Of a DNA stretch of 36,830 nucleotides, positions 1 to 7,861 are shown piece after piece (within the stretch, counting starts at the first letter, position 1; each line of letters opens with the position of its first letter). A model generated the notes under the pieces. It saw only the letters and a list, made by a program, of their open reading frames with translations, was not told where the DNA came from and did no database searches. This DNA comes from Sulfuricella sp. (lineage in GTDB: Bacteria; Pseudomonadota; Gammaproteobacteria; Burkholderiales; Sulfuricellaceae): positions 8,997 through 45,826 of the forward strand of contig JAQTLK010000005.1 of NCBI GenBank assembly GCA_028714955.1. The letters are read 5' to 3'. A program made the position numbers and the translations under genes.

Positions 1-1131
1 ATGAACGAAAGGGTCGCCGACATGAAAAAAAACATTCCTTCAACCTGGCTCGCCGCAGGCCTGGTCCTGCTGCTCGTGCTGGCGGCCGCGGCCTGGTGGT
101 TGTGGCTGCGCACCCCGCCGCTGCCCGAAGGACTCATCCAGGCGAACGGCCGCATCGAGGGGGATCATTTCGTCGTTGCTGGCAAGCTGCCGGGCAAGGT
201 GGCCGAGCTCCTCGCCCGCGAGGGCGATAGCGTCGCGCGCGGCAAGGTATTGTTGCGGCTGGACGATGCCCAGGTGCGTGCCAAAGTGGATCAGGCGCGC
301 CAGGCGGTGGCCGCGCTGCAGGCCCAGTTACAGGCGGCACAAACCGGGCTTGCAGTGGCGCGCAAGGACCTGCCGCTGGCCATCCAGACCGCCGAGGCCA
401 ACCTCGCCCACGTCCGTGCGCAACGGGCTTCGGCCCGTTCCAGCGCCGAGCAGGCGGCGCGCGATGCCGAGCGCTTCCGCCGCCTGGCCGAAACGGGCAC
501 GGTGGATCGCCACCGCTACGAGCAGATGGCGCTGGCGAGCGAAGTCGCGGCCAATCAGGCGCGTTCGGCGGAAGAAGCGGTGCGGGTGGCGGAGCGGCAG
601 CTCGCCCAGGCCCGCCTGGGCGACGAGCGGCTGCGCGCCAAGGCGGACGAGGTCAAGGCCCTGGCCGCCCAGCTCGACCAGGCGCGGGCGGGACTGGCGG
701 AAGCCGAAAGCGTGCGCGCCGATCTCACCATCGCCGCGCCGTCCTCCGGCATCATCACCCAACGCCTGGTCAACGTCGGCGAAGTGGCGGCAGCCGGCGC
801 GCCGCTGTTCGACATCGTCGATCTCGACCGGCTCTATCTTCAGGTCTACGTGCCGGAAAAAGACATCGGCAAGGTGCGCCTGGGGCTGCCGGCCCGCATC
901 TACACCGATGCCCTGCCGAACGAGCCGCTGGCGGCCACGGTGCGCTACATCGCCGCGCAGGCCCAGTTCACGCCCAAGGAGGTGCAGACGCCGGACGAGC
1001 GTGTGAAGCTGGTGTACGAGGTGCGCCTCTATCTCGATGCCAACCCGCAGCATCGCGCCACGCCGGGCCTGCCCGCCGACGCGGTGATCCGCTGGCAACA
1101 GGATGCGCCGTGGGCCAGGCCGCAGTGGTGA
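1..1131 (+). CDS. HlyD/YbhG-type membrane-fusion protein of an ABC exporter
   Basis: Periplasmic adaptor that would link the inner-membrane ABC exporter encoded downstream to an outer-membrane channel. The 376-aa frame has one N-terminal membrane anchor (about residues 16-36, rich in L, V, A and W), then a biotinyl-lipoyl-like segment starting near GRIEGDHFVVAGKLPGKV, a long Ala/Gln/Arg-rich coiled coil (about 85-235), the second lipoyl half (about 240-270, with APSSGIITQRLVNVGE) and a C-terminal beta-barrel region. The open frame begins at base 1, so sequence upstream cannot be checked. An internal ATG at 22 has an AAAGGG ribosome-binding site about 8 bases upstream and gives MKKNIPSTW, which looks like the more natural start. 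The 3' end overlaps the ATPase gene by 22 bases, so translation is probably coupled. Family assignment is firm; the exported substrate is unknown. Confidence 0.9.
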   Translation: MNERVADMKKNIPSTWLAAGLVLLLVLAAAAWWLWLRTPPLPEGLIQANGRIEGDHFVVAGKLPGKVAELLAREGDSVARGKVLLRLDDAQVRAKVDQARQAVAALQAQLQAAQTGLAVARKDLPLAIQTAEANLAHVRAQRASARSSAEQAARDAERFRRLAETGTVDRHRYEQMALASEVAANQARSAEEAVRVAERQLAQARLGDERLRAKADEVKALAAQLDQARAGLAEAESVRADLTIAAPSSGIITQRLVNVGEVAAAGAPLFDIVDLDRLYLQVYVPEKDIGKVRLGLPARIYTDALPNEPLAATVRYIAAQAQFTPKEVQTPDERVKLVYEVRLYLDANPQHRATPGLPADAVIRWQQDAPWARPQW

Positions 1132-3074
1132 CTGACGATGCGCCCGTGGTGCGGGTGCAGGACTTCGTCAAGCGCTACCGCAAGCGCACAGCGGTGGAGG
1201 GCGTCAGCCTCGCCATCCGCCGCGGTGACATCTACGGCCTGATCGGCCCCGACGGCGCGGGCAAGAGCAGCCTGATGAAAGCCATCGCCGGCGTGCTCGC
1301 CTTCGAGGGCGGCCGCGTCGAGGTGTTCGGCCAGGTCATCGACTCCGAGGCGGCGGCGGAAAAGGTCAAGGGCCGCCTCGGCTTCATGCCGCAGGGGCTG
1401 GGGCTCAACCTCTACCCGGAATTGTCGGTGGAGGAAAACATCGACTTCTTCGCCGAATTGCGCGAGGTGCCGAAGGCCGAGCTTCAGGCGCGCAAGCTCA
1501 GGCTGCTGGCCATGACGCGCCTGGACAAGTTCCGCGACCGGCCGATGAAGCAGCTCTCCGGCGGCATGAAGCAAAAGCTGGGCCTGGTGTGCACCCTGAT
1601 CCACGAGCCGGAGCTCATCATCCTCGACGAGCCGACCACCGGCGTCGATCCGGTCTCGCGCCGCGACTTCTGGGCCATCCTGACCCAGCTTTTGCGCGAG
1701 CGCGGCGTGACCGCGCTGGTCTCCACCGCCTATCTCGACGAAGCCGAGCGCTTCGCGCGCATGGCGCTGCTGCACGGCGGCCGCGTGCTGGCGGAAGGCA
1801 CGCCGGAAGCGATCCTGGACGAGGCGCCGGGCAGCCTGGTAGAACTCGTCGCCGCCCCGCAGATGGAGGCGCTCGCCCGCCTCAGGGCGCGCTTTGCCAA
1901 CGTCGAAGCGGTGGGCGGACGGATTCGCGTCTTCGTCCCGGACGGGCAAGCGCAGGCGGCCCTGGCCGAAGTCCGCGCCCAGCTTGACGGTCTGGCTGTC
2001 GAACTGGCGACCGCATCCATTCCGGGCCTGGAAGATGCCTTTATCGCCCTGTTGCAGCGCCAGCGGGGTGAGGATGAGGAAGCTCCGATGGTGGCGGGGC
2101 TCAAGGAAGACCCGCCGGCGGGCGATGGCGTGGCCATCGAGGCGCGGGGACTGGTGCGCGACTTCAATCATTTCCGCGCCGTGGATCAGGTCAGCTTCAC
2201 CGTGCGGCAGGGGGAAATCTTCGGCCTGCTGGGTGCCAACGGCGCGGGGAAAACCACCGTGATCAAAATGCTCACCGGCATCCTGCCGCCCACCGGCGGG
2301 GCGGGCGCGGTGGCCGGGGCGGACATGCGCCATGCCGGGCAGGCGATCAAGGAGCGCATCGGCTATGTGTCGCAGGCCTTTTCGCTCTACCAGGACATGA
2401 CCGTGCGCGAAAACCTGCGCCTGTTCGCCCGCATCTACGGCGTGTCGCGCCAGAATCTTGACGCACGCATCGGCCGCGTCGTCGAGCTGGCCGGGCTCGG
2501 CAAGGTCTGCAACGAGATCGTCGGCCGCCTGCCGATGGGCATCCGCCAGCGCCTGGCGCTTGCCTGCGCCCTGGTGCATGGGCCGCGCGTATTGTTCCTT
2601 GATGAGCCGACCTCCGGCGTGGACCCCGTCGGCCGGCGCCGCTTCTGGGAGATTCTGGTGCATCTGGCGCGCGTCGAGCAGGTGGCCATCCTGCTGACCA
2701 CCCACTACATGAGCGAGGCCGAGCACTGCGACCACCTGGCGCTGATGCACGCCGGCAAAGTCATCGCTGACGACACGCCGCAGGCGCTGAAAGACGCGCT
2801 TGTGCGCGAGGCGGGCCAGGTGCTGGACATCGGTGCCGCGCCGGTGCTGCCGGCATTGGAGGCGCTCGAGCAGGCCGGCCTTGCGGACGCCGCGCTGTTC
2901 GGTCGCCGCATCCATGTGCTGGCACACGACGTGGCGGCCGCCACGGAGCGCATCCGCGGCATCCTCGAGGGAAAGGGCATCCGGGTCGAGGACATCGCAC
3001 CGCGCGCGCCGACGCTGGAGGATGTGTTCGTCTGGCGCATTCTTGAGCGCGAACGCGCAGAGGTGGCCCGATGA
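1110..3074 (+). CDS. tandem-domain ABC exporter ATPase (YbhF-like)
   Basis: Cytoplasmic ATPase with two ABC domains fused in one 654-aa chain, powering the two permeases encoded downstream. Domain 1 (about residues 10-235) has Walker A GPDGAGKSS, signature LSGGMKQ, Walker B LIILDEPTTG and an H-loop reading STAYLDEAE, where the usual His is Ala. Domain 2 (about 335-560) has Walker A GANGAGKTT, signature reading LPMGIRQ instead of LSGG, Walker B LFLDEPTSG and a normal H-loop TTHYMSEAE. The two deviations fall in the same composite ATP site of a head-to-tail sandwich, leaving one canonical site. The start chosen is GTG at 1110, overlapping the adaptor gene; GTG codons at 1125 and 1128 are alternatives. 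It ends in an ATGA overlap with the next gene. Confidence 0.93.
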   Translation: MGQAAVVTDDAPVVRVQDFVKRYRKRTAVEGVSLAIRRGDIYGLIGPDGAGKSSLMKAIAGVLAFEGGRVEVFGQVIDSEAAAEKVKGRLGFMPQGLGLNLYPELSVEENIDFFAELREVPKAELQARKLRLLAMTRLDKFRDRPMKQLSGGMKQKLGLVCTLIHEPELIILDEPTTGVDPVSRRDFWAILTQLLRERGVTALVSTAYLDEAERFARMALLHGGRVLAEGTPEAILDEAPGSLVELVAAPQMEALARLRARFANVEAVGGRIRVFVPDGQAQAALAEVRAQLDGLAVELATASIPGLEDAFIALLQRQRGEDEEAPMVAGLKEDPPAGDGVAIEARGLVRDFNHFRAVDQVSFTVRQGEIFGLLGANGAGKTTVIKMLTGILPPTGGAGAVAGADMRHAGQAIKERIGYVSQAFSLYQDMTVRENLRLFARIYGVSRQNLDARIGRVVELAGLGKVCNEIVGRLPMGIRQRLALACALVHGPRVLFLDEPTSGVDPVGRRRFWEILVHLARVEQVAILLTTHYMSEAEHCDHLALMHAGKVIADDTPQALKDALVREAGQVLDIGAAPVLPALEALEQAGLADAALFGRRIHVLAHDVAAATERIRGILEGKGIRVEDIAPRAPTLEDVFVWRILERERAEVAR

Positions 3075-4225
3075 ACCTGCGCCGCATCTTCGCCGTGAGC
3101 TACAAGGAATGGCGCGAGATCGTGCGCGACCGGCTGTTTTTGACCCTGGCCTTCGTCGTGCCCACCGCCCTGATGCTGATCTTCGGCTTTGGTCTGACGC
3201 TGGACGTGGAGCACATCCCCTTCGCCGTGCTCGATCACGACAAGAGCGCCGCCAGCCGTGATTACCTGCACCGCTACATCGACTCGCGCTATTTCGATTA
3301 CCGCGGCGATGTGGCGAGCGAGCGCGACATCGGCCCGCTGCTCGCCGACAGCCGCATCCGGCTGGCCATCGTCATCCCGCCGCGCTTCGGCGAGCGCCTT
3401 GCGCAGGGGCGCGCCGTGGCGGTGCAGACCCTGATCGACGGCACCTTCCCGTTCCGCACTTCGAGCAGCAAGGGCTATGTGGTGGCCATTAACGCCGCCT
3501 ACAACGGCGAGCTGCTGGCGCGTTATATCTCCGCCCGCCTGGGCGTGCCGCCGGCCACTGCCCAGGCCATGGCGCAGCCGGTCAAGGTGGAAATGCGCTA
3601 CATGTTCAACCAGGAGATCCGCAGCACCTGGTCGATCGCCTCGGTGCTGGTGATGTTCGTGCTGATGGTCACCCCGCCGTTCCTGACCGCGCTGGGCGTG
3701 GTGCGCGAGAAGGAAAACGGCTCGATCTACAACATCTACGCATCGACCGTGACGCGCGGCGAGTTTCTCATCGGCAAGCTCGCGCCCTATGTCGGCATCT
3801 CGCTGCTCAACTTTTTCATCCTGTGGCTGCTCGCGACGCAGCTTTTCGGCGCGCCGTTCAAGGGCGACCCGCTGTTCTTCGCACTCGCCTCGATCATTTT
3901 CGTCAGCTGCACCACCGGCATCGGCCTCTTGGTGTCGCTGTTCGTGCGCACCCAGGTGGCGGCGATGATGCTCACCGTGGTCGTCACCATCGTCCCCTCG
4001 GTGCTCTATTCGGGGCTTTTGGTGCCCATCGCCTCGATGGACCCGATGGGGCAGTTCGAGGCCCACCTGTTCCCCGCCATGTATTACGCCGACATCGTGC
4101 TCGGCAGCTTCCTCAAGGGGGTCGGGCTCGATGTGCTGTGGGGCAAGGCGCTGGCGCTCGCCCTCTACGCCGCCGTGCTGTGGACGGCGAGCTTCCTGCT
4201 TTTCCACAAGAGGCCGAAGGCATGA
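3071..4225 (+). CDS. ABC-2 type exporter permease (YbhS/YbhR-like), first of pair
   Basis: Inner-membrane subunit of the exporter, 384 aa. One membrane segment near residues 17-40 (LFLTLAFVVPTALMLIFGFGL) is followed by a large extracytoplasmic domain of about 150 residues. Five further hydrophobic segments fill the C-terminal half, beginning near SIASVLVMFVLMVTPPF, with the conserved VVREKENGSIYNIYAS cytoplasmic coupling motif of ABC-2 permeases. ATG 3071 overlaps the ATPase stop codon (ATGA), and its own stop overlaps the next permease in the same way. With the second permease it would form the heterodimeric membrane domain. Substrates of related YbhFSR systems include drugs and cations, but nothing here fixes the substrate. 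Confidence 0.92.
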   Translation: MNLRRIFAVSYKEWREIVRDRLFLTLAFVVPTALMLIFGFGLTLDVEHIPFAVLDHDKSAASRDYLHRYIDSRYFDYRGDVASERDIGPLLADSRIRLAIVIPPRFGERLAQGRAVAVQTLIDGTFPFRTSSSKGYVVAINAAYNGELLARYISARLGVPPATAQAMAQPVKVEMRYMFNQEIRSTWSIASVLVMFVLMVTPPFLTALGVVREKENGSIYNIYASTVTRGEFLIGKLAPYVGISLLNFFILWLLATQLFGAPFKGDPLFFALASIIFVSCTTGIGLLVSLFVRTQVAAMMLTVVVTIVPSVLYSGLLVPIASMDPMGQFEAHLFPAMYYADIVLGSFLKGVGLDVLWGKALALALYAAVLWTASFLLFHKRPKA

Positions 4226-5391
4226 AATTCCTCGATGATGACTTGCGCGGCAGGGTCGGCCTCTGGCTGTGGCGGTTCTGGGCGATGATGCTGAAGGAGC
4301 TGATCCAGTTTGGACGCGACGGCCTGCTGGTGTTCGCCATCACCTACCTGTTCCTGTTTGACACCTACATGGCGGGCAATGTCGGCATGAACCTGAAGAA
4401 CGCCGTGGTGGCAGTCCACGACGCCGACCACAGCGCCGCCTCGCGCGAGCTGATCTACCGTTTCCGGCCGCCCTACTTCAAGCTCGGCGGCGAGGTGGCG
4501 GATGGGCGCGCGGGGCAGCGGCTGCTCGACACGGGCGGGGCGCTGGTCGTGCTCGACATCCCGCCACGCTTCGAGCACGACATCCAAAGCGGCAAGCCGG
4601 CCGCGGTACAGGTGCAGGTCGATGCCGCCAACACCGTGCTCGGCTTCCTGGCTGCGAGCTACAGCGCGCAGATCATTGGCCAGTACGGCTTCGACCAGGC
4701 GCTCGCAAGGCTAGGCGTGAGCGCCAGCGCCCTGGAAAACGTGCCCATGATCCGCGACGAGCATCGCGTCTGGTACAACCCGAACCAGAAGGACGCCTGG
4801 TTCATGCCGCTTTCCGAACTGCTGGTGGTCATCACCATCATGGCCATCATGCTGCCGGCGGCGGCTGCGGTGCGCGAGAAGGAGCGCGGCACCATCGAGC
4901 AGTTGCTGGTCACGCCGCTCTCGCCCATCCAGATCCTGCTGCCCAAGGTCGTCGCCATGACCCTGGTGATCCTGCTCGGCACGGCGGCCAGCCTGCTGTT
5001 CGTGCTGCACGGTGCGTTCGACTTTCCCATGAAGGGCAGCCTCGCGCTCTTCTTTACCGTCACCGCGCTCTACACCTTCACCACGGCGGGGCTGGGCCTC
5101 TACATCTCCACCATTGCGCGCAATCTCGCCCAGGCGGCGCTGCTCGCCATCCTCGTGCTGCTGCCGATGATCTTCCTCTCCGGCGCGTGGACCCCGCCCG
5201 AGGCGATGCCGACGGGGCTGCGCGAAGCCATGGTTCTGTCGCCCCTGTATTACTTCATCGAGATGGGCTACGGCATCCTGCTCAAGGGCGCGGGACTGGA
5301 CATCCTGTGGGATTCGCTGCTCGGCCTGGCGCTGCTCGGCATGACGATCTTCGGGCTGGGCGTGTGGCGTTTCCGGCGACAGTTTGGCTAG
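4222..5391 (+). CDS. ABC-2 type exporter permease, second of pair
   Basis: Second membrane subunit, 389 aa, with the same architecture as its neighbour: a membrane segment near residues 30-50 (LLVFAITYLFLFDTYMAG), a long extracytoplasmic domain, then hydrophobic segments from LLVVITIMAIMLPAAA onward and the coupling motif AVREKERGTIEQLLVTPL. The start is ATG 4222, in an ATGA overlap with the preceding gene; the frame is open further upstream but only inside that gene. The TAG stop at 5389-5391 lies inside the CTAG target duplication of the MITE-like element that follows, so the last codons may have been altered by insertion. It is the last gene of the exporter operon. Confidence 0.92.
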   Translation: MKFLDDDLRGRVGLWLWRFWAMMLKELIQFGRDGLLVFAITYLFLFDTYMAGNVGMNLKNAVVAVHDADHSAASRELIYRFRPPYFKLGGEVADGRAGQRLLDTGGALVVLDIPPRFEHDIQSGKPAAVQVQVDAANTVLGFLAASYSAQIIGQYGFDQALARLGVSASALENVPMIRDEHRVWYNPNQKDAWFMPLSELLVVITIMAIMLPAAAAVREKERGTIEQLLVTPLSPIQILLPKVVAMTLVILLGTAASLLFVLHGAFDFPMKGSLALFFTVTALYTFTTAGLGLYISTIARNLAQAALLAILVLLPMIFLSGAWTPPEAMPTGLREAMVLSPLYYFIEMGYGILLKGAGLDILWDSLLGLALLGMTIFGLGVWRFRRQFG

Positions 5392-5552
5392 GAGCCTGTC
5401 GGACTTATGGGGATCGAAGCGAGAATTCGGCTGGGCGAGGACAGATTTTGCCGGTTTTGCAGGTCAATAGTCATTCTATTGACCAAAAAAGCGGTGAAAT
5501 ATGGACCGCCCAGGCGGATTCGCAGCCGATTCATCATAAGTCCGACAGGCTC
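5392..5552. mobile_element. 161-bp MITE-like element with 18-bp terminal inverted repeats and CTAG duplications
   Basis: The left end GAGCCTGTCGGACTTATG (5392-5409) is the exact reverse complement of the right end (5535-5552). CTAG occurs directly outside both ends (5388-5391 and 5553-5556), as expected for a 4-bp target-site duplication. The interior encodes no protein and contains a small hairpin, GGTCAATAG-TCATT-CTATTGACC, at about 5462-5484. A 4-bp YTAR-type duplication is typical of some IS5-family transposases, so the element may be a non-autonomous derivative of one; that link is inference. It lies between two convergent operons and supplies bases used as the stop codon of the exporter permease. 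Confidence 0.75.
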
Positions 5553-5556
5553 CTAG

Positions 5557-5572
5557 GAGCCTGTCGGACTTA
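5557..5572 (+). repeat. third copy of the MITE terminal repeat
   Basis: GAGCCTGTCGGACTTA follows directly after the right-hand CTAG, matching the first 16 bases of the element end in the same orientation as the left end. Its last three bases, TTA, are the stop codon (TAA) of the minus-strand histidine kinase gene. This is either the remnant of a second element or an older end into which the present copy inserted. Confidence 0.7.
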
Positions 5573-6982
5573 GCCATCCAGTAACTGCAGGCAAGGAAAC
5601 TTCACCTTCACTTCGGTTCCCTTTCCCGTCGCGGGCGTTGCTATTTCCACCTGTGCGCCATGCAGGTGGACGATTTCCTGCACGATCGCCAACCCCAAAC
5701 CGCTGCCTTCCTCTTCGCTCCCCAGCACGCGGTAAAAGCGCTGGAATACTTTGTCCCGTTCTTCGGGCGGGATGCCTGGCCCGCTGTCTTCCACCGCCAG
5801 TACCGCGGCGCCCGCTTCCGTGCCGGCCTTCACCGTCACGCTGCTGCCGCCGGGGCAGTAGCGCAGGGCGTTGTCGATCAGGTTGTCGAGCAGCATTCCG
5901 AGGCGCAGCGCGTCGCCCCTGATCGATACCGGGCTTGGCGGACCTTCGTAGCCGAGGTCGACCTCCTTTTTCAGGGCCTGGGGTACCCATTCCATGGCGG
6001 TCTCCCGCGCCAGGGCGTCCAGGTCGAGCTCCCGCAGTTCCAGCGACTTGTCCGCGCCCGGCTCCACCCGGGCCAGGGCGAGCATCTGGCTGATGAGGCG
6101 CACCGTGCGCCCAGTGCTGGCGGAGAGCTGTTCCAGGGCGCGACGCTGCTGTTTCGGGTCGGTCTGCCGCAGGGCCAGGTCGGTCTGCGCCTTGAGGCCG
6201 GCCAGCGGGGTGCGCAGCTGGTGGGCGGCGTCGGCGATGAAGCGCTGCTGCGCCCCGAGCGCCTGATCGAGGCGTCCCATCAATTCGTTGATGGCGTGGA
6301 TCAGCGTTTGCACCTCCTCGGGCGCATCTGACTTGGCCAAAGGGCTGAGGTCGCGGTGAGAGCGGCTGGCGATTTCGCGCTGCACCTTCCGCAGCGGAAC
6401 CAGGCCCCTGCCCACGCCGAACCACACGATCAGCAACGCGAGCACGATCAGCGCCAACTGGGGCGCCAGCATGCCGGTCAGGATTTCTTCCGCCAGAATG
6501 TGGCGCTTGTTGAGCGTTTCCGCTACCTGCACCAGCACCGTTTTGTCGTTCGCTCCGTCGAGCGGTATCACGTAAAGAGAAGCGATGCGCAGTTTTTCCC
6601 CGCGCAAATTGCCGTCGCGCAAGATCGGTCTGCCGATCTGGTCGCCTGCCGCAGGCCGCGGCAATTCGGCTTCGCCGGAAACGAGCTGCCCGTCCCAGCC
6701 CACTACCTGGTAATAGACCCTGTCCGACTCATCGGAAAGCAGCAGGCGCACCACGTTGCCAGGCAGTTGCAGAACAGTGCGCCCATTCACCACCCTGACC
6801 TGTTCCGCCAGCGACCGGGCGGAATCGAACAGCGCGCGGTCATAAGCCACGCTGGTGAAATTGATCGCCATGAAATAAGCCACCACCGCGCCCAGCAGCC
6901 ATAAGGACAGAAGCGGCAGCAGCAGCCATACCAGCAGCTTGCTGCGCAGGGAGTTGGCGCGGGTGGGTAAAAGAACTGACAC
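5570..6982 (-). CDS. TctE-like sensor histidine kinase
   Basis: Inner-membrane sensor kinase, 470 aa. Order: N-terminal membrane segment (about residues 14-36), an extracytoplasmic domain of the 2CSK_N type, a second membrane segment (about 175-195, LALIVLALLIVWFGVGRGL), HAMP-like linker, HisKA with phospho-accepting His254 in FIADAAHQLRTPL, then the ATPase domain with N box DNLIDNALRYC, G1 DSGPGIPPEE and G2 GSGLGLAIV. It starts with GTG at 6982, whose first base is also the last base of the regulator's TAG stop, so translation is coupled. The N-terminal domain resembles TctE/QseC-type sensors of small ligands, but no transporter for a tricarboxylate is nearby, so the signal is unknown. Its stop codon lies in a MITE end repeat. 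Confidence 0.93.
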   Translation of the reverse strand: MSVLLPTRANSLRSKLLVWLLLPLLSLWLLGAVVAYFMAINFTSVAYDRALFDSARSLAEQVRVVNGRTVLQLPGNVVRLLLSDESDRVYYQVVGWDGQLVSGEAELPRPAAGDQIGRPILRDGNLRGEKLRIASLYVIPLDGANDKTVLVQVAETLNKRHILAEEILTGMLAPQLALIVLALLIVWFGVGRGLVPLRKVQREIASRSHRDLSPLAKSDAPEEVQTLIHAINELMGRLDQALGAQQRFIADAAHQLRTPLAGLKAQTDLALRQTDPKQQRRALEQLSASTGRTVRLISQMLALARVEPGADKSLELRELDLDALARETAMEWVPQALKKEVDLGYEGPPSPVSIRGDALRLGMLLDNLIDNALRYCPGGSSVTVKAGTEAGAAVLAVEDSGPGIPPEERDKVFQRFYRVLGSEEEGSGLGLAIVQEIVHLHGAQVEIATPATGKGTEVKVKFPCLQLLDG

Positions 6983-7650
6983 TACTTTGCCGTATCCAGC
7001 AGGTATCCCAGCCCGCGCACGGTGGCGATATTGACGCCGCAGCCTTCGAGTTTCTTGCGCAGGCGGTGGATATAAACCTCGATCGCGTTATCGCTGGTCT
7101 CTCCTTCCCAGCCATAAAGAGATTCCAGCAACTGCTCCTTGCTCACCACCTTGCCGGAACGCATCAGCAGCAGTTCGAAAATGCCCATCTCGCGAGCAGA
7201 CAGATCAAGGGCGCGTTCAGCGCAATACACCCTGCGTCCGGAAGCATCGAAGGACAATCCGCCGAAGCGGATCAGCTCGCTGCCCCCCCAGTTGGAGCGG
7301 CGCAGCAAGGCGCGGATGCGGGCCTCCAGTTCCGGCAATTCGAACGGCTTGGTCATGTAATCGTCCGCTCCCAGGTCGAGGCCCTTGACCCGGTCCTCCA
7401 GCGCATCCCTGGCGGTCAGGATCAATACCGGGGCCAGCGGTTTGCGCTCGCGCAGGCGCTTCAGCAGCTGGAAACCGTCCATCCTCGGCAGCCCGATGTC
7501 CAGCACCGTCAGGTCGTAATCCTGCCGGGACAGGATATAGTCGGCTTCCTCGCCATTCTTGGCGCTATCCACGCCATAGCCGGCCTGCTGCAGGGAGGTT
7601 ACCAGGCTGTCGGCAAGCAACGCATCGTCCTCGACTATAAAAATTCGCAC
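6982..7650 (-). CDS. OmpR-family response regulator (TctD/QseB-like)
   Basis: DNA-binding response regulator partnered with the overlapping kinase gene, 222 aa. The receiver domain has the acidic pair E7/D8/D9 (FIVEDD), phospho-acceptor Asp51 (VLDIGLPRMDG), a Thr in LILTARD and Lys in DDYMTKPF. A winged-helix domain follows (about 125-220), ending RKKLEGCGVNIATVRGLGYLL. The start taken is GTG 7650, giving VRIFIVEDD, because receiver domains begin there and AAGGGAA lies about 8 bases upstream. A longer frame to 7698 would add 16 residues that match nothing expected. Genes and start overlap tightly with the kinase; the spacer to divergent ilvE holds the probable promoter. Confidence 0.93.
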   Translation of the reverse strand: MRIFIVEDDALLADSLVTSLQQAGYGVDSAKNGEEADYILSRQDYDLTVLDIGLPRMDGFQLLKRLRERKPLAPVLILTARDALEDRVKGLDLGADDYMTKPFELPELEARIRALLRRSNWGGSELIRFGGLSFDASGRRVYCAERALDLSAREMGIFELLLMRSGKVVSKEQLLESLYGWEGETSDNAIEVYIHRLRKKLEGCGVNIATVRGLGYLLDTAK

Positions 7651-7705
7651 GAAAGATTTCCCTTGAAAGAAATTGAAAGCAGGCTGCCATCCTAACATTC
7701 TCCCT

Positions 7706-7762
7706 GACGGTCATGGCGCAGCGCCGCTCCAAATCATGAAACAGTGCCGCGCCATGACCGTC
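7706..7762. repeat. 14-bp inverted repeat with 29-base loop
   Basis: GACGGTCATGGCGC at 7706-7719 is matched exactly by GCGCCATGACCGTC at 7749-7762. It lies in the divergent promoter region upstream of the response regulator and ilvE and abuts a dispersed GC-rich palindrome. It could be a large hairpin or a mobile-repeat end; no T-run follows it. Confidence 0.6.
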
Positions 7763-7785
7763 CCCTTCTCCCGGCGGGAGAGGGG
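7762..7785. repeat. dispersed palindrome (TCTCCCG-G-CGGGAGA type), copy 1
   Basis: CCCC, TCTCCCG, a central G, CGGGAGA and GGGG form a near-perfect palindrome. Related palindromes recur at 8816-8836 and 19447-19467, with a decayed one near 31557-31610. This pattern belongs to a type of intergenic repeat common in proteobacterial genomes. Confidence 0.65.
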
Positions 7786-7861
7786 GATGGGATCGTTCCT
7801 CAAGCGGGCAATTTTGAGCTACAATTTCCAACTTTACGCAGCTTTCTTCCGGAGAATTACG

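Larger units (their letters stand above)
7651..7861. other. divergent spacer between response regulator and ilvE
   Basis: No gene is seen in these 211 bases. They hold a 14-bp perfect inverted repeat (7706-7719 and 7749-7762) and a palindromic GC-rich repeat (7762-7785), listed separately. Promoters for both flanking genes must be here, but I could not identify clear -35/-10 pairs. The ilvE ribosome-binding site TCCGGAG ends about 8 bases before its ATG. Confidence 0.6.

Noticed and set aside
1029-2927. A 632-codon open frame on the minus strand
   Set aside because: Antisense to the ABC ATPase gene. It has no recognisable domain and a His/Gln/Ala-rich shadow composition.
3823-4221. N-terminal extension of the second permease
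   Set aside because: It lies in another frame of the first permease gene and is Arg/His-rich; the ATGA overlap at 4222 gives the normal family start.
7651-7698. Longer N terminus for the response regulator
   Set aside because: Receiver domains start at the VRIFIVEDD strand, and the ribosome-binding site fits the GTG at 7650.
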